A stretch of DNA of 24,803 bases, from the NCBI GenBank assembly GCA_964450715.1, contig CAYVFC010000120.1:1-24803 (forward strand). Direction: 5' to 3'. This document shows, piece by piece, positions 16,674-24,803 of the stretch (the stretch's first letter is position 1; every line of letters begins with the position of its first letter). The notes under the pieces were generated by a model. That model saw only the letters and a program-made list of their open reading frames with translations. It made no database searches and was not told the DNA's origin. The position numbers and the translations under genes were made by a program. Origin of the DNA: CAYVFC01 sp964450715 (lineage in GTDB: Bacteria > Myxococcota_A > Polyangia > Polyangiales > JAFGIB01).

Positions 16674-17702
16674 ATGCGCTATCGCGGAAAACTAGGGACT
16701 AGCCGTATTGATCGCCATCTCGTAGATTGCGATGTAAACGTACAGGCGATTCCGTGGCTTACGGAACCGCACAAGATCATCGGTCCGGCCGAGAAGACGA
16801 TAGGGGGAGACGCGCCGAAAGACTTCGTCGTCATCAAGAGCGGAAACTTTTTTGACAACGCGTACATCGCCAAGTGTCCCAGAAAGCAAGGGCCGAGAGA
16901 GTGCGTCACGGAGTATGTGATTGGGCGTATCGGTACTATGTTGCCGCTCAAAGTGGCCGGGGCGCGGCTGGTGAGAATGCCGCCGCCGTCTGGCGTAACG
17001 TGTGACGTGCGATTTATGTCTCGGTACTTCCTGGCTAAGAAGGACGAGTCTCTTTTACATGGTATCGAAGCAGTCGCTAAGTGTTTTGAAATGGAGGAGA
17101 GCGAGCTCAAAAAGGAAGTCCCTCGCGGAAAGCCCCAGGAATGGGGATTTTACACGGTAGACCTAATCGCCGGCGTGCTCGATGAAATGGCGGCGACAGC
17201 GGAGAATCGAAGGAAGCTTGTCGATAGCTTCGCCAGAATGATGGCCTTCGACGCCCTTGTGGGGGCTAATGACCGCCACCCGAGAAACTGGGGACTCGTG
17301 TACAACGCCGCCAAGCCGGTTGACTTTCGCTTTTCCCCCGTTTTCGACACCTCACGAGGGTTATTCTGGAATTTTTCGGATGCCCAGCTCGAAGATGACG
17401 ACAGACGCGGAAGGCGACGGGAGCGAATCGAGGCGTACTCCGAGGGTTCCAAACCCCTCGTGACCATGGAAAAGGCCGATGATGCCGGCCATCCGAACCA
17501 TTTCGATGTTATCCAATACATGATGAATTCCGAGGATTTCAGGACGCCCGTTCGCCAGGTGGTTCAGGCGTTCAGGCCCTACGACTGTGCGAAAATGCTA
17601 CACTGGGAATTCGGGCGCCTTTTTTCGAGGCGACGCCTGGAATACATAGACGGCCTCTTGCGTTACCGCCATCGTCGCCTCAGAGTAATTTGCAACCTTT
17701 AG
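16674..17702 (+). CDS. CtkA/HipA-like serine/threonine kinase
   Basis: The 342-residue protein shows the HipA-fold kinase pattern: an N-lobe with DNAYIAKCPR (Lys 67, ATP-anchoring) and a following acidic helix (ECVTEYVIGRIG, Glu 76/80), a C-lobe with FDALVGANDRHPRNWGL (Asp 200, Asn 205, the catalytic loop 'ND.H..N') and SPVFDTSRGLFW (Asp 225, the metal-binding DFG equivalent). It lacks the N-terminal subdomain of full HipA, as in CtkA-type kinases and HipT. HipA kinases phosphorylate translation factors, such as aminoacyl-tRNA synthetases, and arrest growth. Directly downstream is a separate HipA-N-like protein. The ATG at 16674 has no clear ribosome site. No HipB-like DNA-binding partner is encoded nearby, unusual for a toxin kinase. 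The kinase call is fairly secure; its target and role in this locus are inferred. Confidence 0.75.
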   Translation: MRYRGKLGTSRIDRHLVDCDVNVQAIPWLTEPHKIIGPAEKTIGGDAPKDFVVIKSGNFFDNAYIAKCPRKQGPRECVTEYVIGRIGTMLPLKVAGARLVRMPPPSGVTCDVRFMSRYFLAKKDESLLHGIEAVAKCFEMEESELKKEVPRGKPQEWGFYTVDLIAGVLDEMAATAENRRKLVDSFARMMAFDALVGANDRHPRNWGLVYNAAKPVDFRFSPVFDTSRGLFWNFSDAQLEDDDRRGRRRERIEAYSEGSKPLVTMEKADDAGHPNHFDVIQYMMNSEDFRTPVRQVVQAFRPYDCAKMLHWEFGRLFSRRRLEYIDGLLRYRHRRLRVICNL

Positions 17703-17725
17703 TTATACGGAAGGAGAGACCAACC

Positions 17726-18175
17726 TTGGCCGGAAAAGCGCGTCACTGGACCGAATCGCTGGTTTCGGTTCTGGAATCCTGGGGGATCAATCTGAGCCCG
17801 GCCAAGGAACAGGCGCAGAAGGAACAGGTCCGCGTTTTTTGGCCGGAAGGCCGTATGGCGGAAGACCACAAGGTTCTGATCGGCACGTTGTCGAACGAGG
17901 CAGGCGAGTTCGTTTTCAGATACGCCGAAGACTATGCTGAAGACGAGGACGCTCCGGCGCTTCCCTCCTTTCCGGACAAGAAACGGGAATACCGTTCCAG
18001 GCATCTGTGGGCTTTTTTTGAAGTTCGTATCCCGCCCACTGACCGACAAGACATCCAGAGCCTTATCAGAGAGAAGAATCTCGAAGCGGGTAACAAGTTG
18101 AAGCTGCTCGGGGAACTAGCTAAGGGATCGATAACCACGCCGTACGAACTCGAGCTCGTCGAATCCGCCGCGTAG
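17726..18175 (+). CDS. HipA N-subdomain-like protein (HipS-like)
   Basis: The product (about 149 residues from TTG 17726) contains VRVFWPEGRMAEDHKVLIGTL, then GEFVFRYAEDYAED and a later WAFFEVRIPP. This follows the HipA N-subdomain 1 pattern: 'V....vG.L', 'g.f.F.Y...y', and 'fF..llP'. In HipBST systems this piece is a separate protein, HipS, that restrains the kinase HipT. Here it lies after the kinase rather than before it. TTG 17726 is preferred over TTG 17690 because AAGGAG (17711-17716) sits nine bases upstream; with it the gene starts 23 bp after the kinase stop, clearly the same transcript. The C-terminal 50 residues form charged helices. The likely role is antitoxin or modulator of the kinase; the family match is by pattern and moderate. 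Confidence 0.65.
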   Translation: MAGKARHWTESLVSVLESWGINLSPAKEQAQKEQVRVFWPEGRMAEDHKVLIGTLSNEAGEFVFRYAEDYAEDEDAPALPSFPDKKREYRSRHLWAFFEVRIPPTDRQDIQSLIREKNLEAGNKLKLLGELAKGSITTPYELELVESAA

Positions 18176-18421
18176 TCGAGACGGCGAGGCCGGGGGCGAG
18201 TTCGGTTCCCGACTGCTTCGGGCGAGATCGGCGCGCAATTCCAGCATAAAGTATGCCGGGAATCGCGGGCTCCGTGTCGCAACTCACTGTAAACACGAGC
18301 GAAATATGCCGCGCAATCGGCCGCTCGTTATGATAAGTATGACGGATCGGGCATCGAGGTGCCGGTAGGGGTTTCGAGACTCGAACGGGAGAGGGACGGT
18401 GCCGCGTAAAAGCATGGCTCC

Positions 18422-18433
18422 AAATGGTGCGGA
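18422..18433 (+). repeat. Direct repeat AAATGGTGCGGA, copy 1
   Basis: An exact 12-base match to 18500-18511, 78 bp apart. 78 is a multiple of 3, and both copies lie in one open frame that reads NGAE each time. An AAGGAG site follows copy 1 for the leader ORF; the helicase ribosome site overlaps copy 2. Confidence 0.55.
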
Positions 18434-18455
18434 AACGGCGCAAGGAGCCGGTAAC

Positions 18456-18520
18456 ATGCCGTATCTAAAGCATAAAGGTCGCGCGCAATTAGTCGCGCGA
18501 AATGGTGCGGAGAGCCGACC

Positions 18521-18524
<4 letters not shown>
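18456..18524 (+). CDS. Candidate 22-residue leader peptide overlapping the giant helicase start
   Basis: ATG 18456 is eight bases after AAGGAG (18442-18447). The frame reads MPYLKHKGRAQLVARNG and stops at TGA 18522-18524, which overlaps the helicase ATG 18521-18523 as ATGA, a typical translational-coupling junction. The same frame has an earlier ATG at 18414 and stays open back to 18369. It could be a regulatory leader, a tiny antitoxin-like protein, or chance; the good ribosome site and ATGA overlap favour use. Confidence 0.4.
18479..18500 (+). promoter_or_regulatory. Perfect inverted repeat before the giant helicase
   Basis: TCGCGCG (18479-18485) and CGCGCGA (18494-18500) pair perfectly around the 8-nt loop CAATTAGT. 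It lies inside the leader ORF, 20 bp before the helicase start. It could be a protein-binding operator or an RNA hairpin that ribosomes on the leader would open. Confidence 0.4.
18500..18511 (+). repeat. Direct repeat AAATGGTGCGGA, copy 2
   Basis: The second exact copy ends in GGA of the GGAGA ribosome site (18509-18513) of the 1758-aa helicase, so a factor bound to the repeat at RNA level could control initiation. Confidence 0.5.
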
Positions 18525-23797
<5,273 letters not shown>

Positions 23798-23833
23798 ATA
23801 AAGACGCCCGAGACATACGGGACGACAAAGACA

Positions 23834-24478
23834 ATGGCTAAGACGAAAAAGACTAACAATCCGGAAGGCGTCGACTTACTCAAGCCTGCTCTGCAGGGAC
23901 TCGCGCACTGGATGAGCTACCGACGCATTCTATACCCCCATTACGACCCAGTCGAAGGAGCGCTTGTCGTCGAGCTCTGTGGGTTGTTGTCCCGGCGGTT
24001 ACCGAAGGGCTGGGGAATTGCGCCCGAGCAACCGTATAAAGACATGAAGGTAGTTTCCTCAAGCGAGAAGAAAGCTGCCGGAAGAAAACAAAGCGTCGAT
24101 ATAGCCATCGGTCCGTTGCGCGATAAACAGTCGGATTCGACAGAACGTAGGCTGGTGGATCCTTGTATAGTATTAGAGATAAAACGTTTATACCAGTCGA
24201 AAAGTAAAAAGAAGGCTTCGTACTTGAAAGATATCGACAGGCTGGCGCGCGTATTAGAACGGAACAATGATGCTCAGGCTTTCGTAGTGGTAACTAGTTA
24301 CGGGACGCGCCCCGAGGGATACGTGAACGCAAGAGGACATGCCATCCACAGGGAATACCCCAAGGCGACAAGTAGGGGGACAAAATACGCGCTCATACGA
24401 GTTTTCAAGAGCCTCGAATCCCAGGCAAAAACGAGGCGCGGTAGCTGGGTTCTTCTCCTCGAGATTCTCAGAAAGTAG
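23834..24478 (+). CDS. Small PD-(D/E)xK nuclease-like protein
   Basis: The 214-residue protein has a restriction-endonuclease core: Glu 65 (APEQPY), SVDIAIGP with Asp 89, then CIVLEIKRLY with Glu 115 and Lys 117, followed by a Lys/Ser-rich helix SKSKKKASYLKDIDRLARVL and a strand AFVVVTSYG. D...ExK on adjacent strands is the PD-(D/E)xK signature, so it could cut DNA, or bind it if the residues serve otherwise. It begins 36 bp after the giant helicase stop and is probably cotranscribed. It occupies the place where a nuclease such as DrmC (PLD) stands in DISARM. The ribosome site is weak. Base composition is AT-richer than the helicase (about 35% GC in 24181-24240 by hand count), which suggests separate acquisition. 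I do not recognise a named family. Confidence 0.75.
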   Translation: MAKTKKTNNPEGVDLLKPALQGLAHWMSYRRILYPHYDPVEGALVVELCGLLSRRLPKGWGIAPEQPYKDMKVVSSSEKKAAGRKQSVDIAIGPLRDKQSDSTERRLVDPCIVLEIKRLYQSKSKKKASYLKDIDRLARVLERNNDAQAFVVVTSYGTRPEGYVNARGHAIHREYPKATSRGTKYALIRVFKSLESQAKTRRGSWVLLLEILRK

Positions 24479-24551
24479 CGCCCGCCAGAGCAGAGGAATG
24501 GCCGGTCATTGCGTAGGATATACCTTCTAAAACCGACCGAGAGGTAAGACC

Positions 24552-24761
24552 ATGAAACACCGCGTACTCGTTTGGCGCGTAGCATGGATGGATTCTTACC
24601 GGGGAGTGACCGAGACCGACAGACCGGTAGGCGGCGGCTCATTCATAAGAAAGAAGGGCTTCGGCGGCGAGGTGTTCAACTTCGAGAAATACGCCGGGCG
24701 GTACTACGGTTTCGGGCAACCAAGCGGAAAGACCGTAAACCTCCAGCGACTAGTGCCGTGA
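24552..24761 (+). CDS. Short ORF, possibly truncated N-terminus of a conserved hypothetical family
   Basis: The 69-residue product starts at ATG 24552 with GAGG (24541-24544) seven bases upstream. It reads RVAWMDSYRG, then GGGSFIRKKGFGGEVFNFEKY and YYGFGQPSGKTVNLQRL. From memory this matches the N-terminal block of longer defence-island proteins ('GW M..Y.G...GGG.......GhE.fNF...YGyvqp....iNLeRi') that continue with a further domain. The frame ends at TGA 24759-24761 directly after that block, so the gene may be truncated by a stop or frameshift. Little sequence remains to see the rest. Function unknown. Confidence 0.5.
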   Translation: MKHRVLVWRVAWMDSYRGVTETDRPVGGGSFIRKKGFGGEVFNFEKYAGRYYGFGQPSGKTVNLQRLVP

Positions 24762-24803
24762 CCGGGAGGTTTTGAGCCCCCTGTATTTGAACTTGCGCCG
24801 CGC

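Larger units (their letters stand above)
18176..18520. other. Intergenic region with leader ORF, direct repeats and a stem-loop
   Basis: About 345 bp precede the giant helicase. A possible -10, TATGAT, is at 18329-18334 without a good -35. GCGCGCAATT occurs at 18231 and 18481. The 3' part carries a short ORF running into the helicase start, a 12-bp direct repeat and a perfect 7-bp inverted repeat. The organisation suggests a regulated 5' leader for the largest gene. Confidence 0.45.

Overview
The window is a GC-rich bacterial (less likely archaeal) chromosomal or genomic-island segment. No rRNA, tRNA, integrase, transposase or housekeeping gene is recognisable, so the organism cannot be named. 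Genes have Shine-Dalgarno sites, all confident genes lie on the plus strand, and almost every recognisable one belongs to a family common in anti-phage defence. I read it as a defence island with decayed gene remnants between the intact genes.

Left part (1-6183): four stand-alone genes. They are a large helical protein with a C-terminal PD-(D/E)xK nuclease and an unclear 5' end (134-2491), a uracil-DNA-glycosylase-like protein (3010-3891), a protein with a HEPN-type RNDIEH motif (3964-4737) and a DUF4145-like protein (5224-6183). The gaps hold a diverged repeat (2719-2807 and 4789-4884), a minus-strand remnant and -10-like boxes. At 6184-7139 there is a gene-poor stretch with a broken gene (6419-6822).

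Right part (7140-24478): one long locus. In order it encodes a SAP-like/SNF2-family helicase (1235 aa), an Eco57I/DrmMI-like N6-adenine methyltransferase (1422 aa), a SIR2-like NADase-type protein, a CtkA/HipA-like kinase, a HipA N-subdomain-like protein, a 1758-aa YprA/MrfA/DruE-type helicase with DUF1998 and a C-terminal Vsr/DUF559-like nuclease domain, and a small PD-(D/E)xK protein. SNF2 helicase + adenine methylase + helicase/DUF1998 is the gene logic of class 1 DISARM (drmD, drmMI, drmA/drmB) and its relatives (Druantia DruE, PADLOC Hma, the proposed ARMADA group). Here the DrmA-like and DrmB-like parts are one polypeptide, DrmC (PLD) is missing, and three candidate toxin genes (SIR2, kinase, HipN-like) sit between methylase and large helicase.

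The large helicases and the methylase ends are visibly GC-rich. The cargo genes, the terminal nuclease and the methylase segment after NPPW (about 13395-14780, where the target-recognition domain should be) are more AT-rich. This suggests a stable core with exchangeable specificity and effector parts. A 22-codon leader ORF (18456-18524) overlaps the start of the 1758-aa helicase by ATGA. The window ends with a short gene (24552-24761) that looks like the N-terminal piece of a longer family.

All functions are inferred from motifs read by eye; no database search was run.
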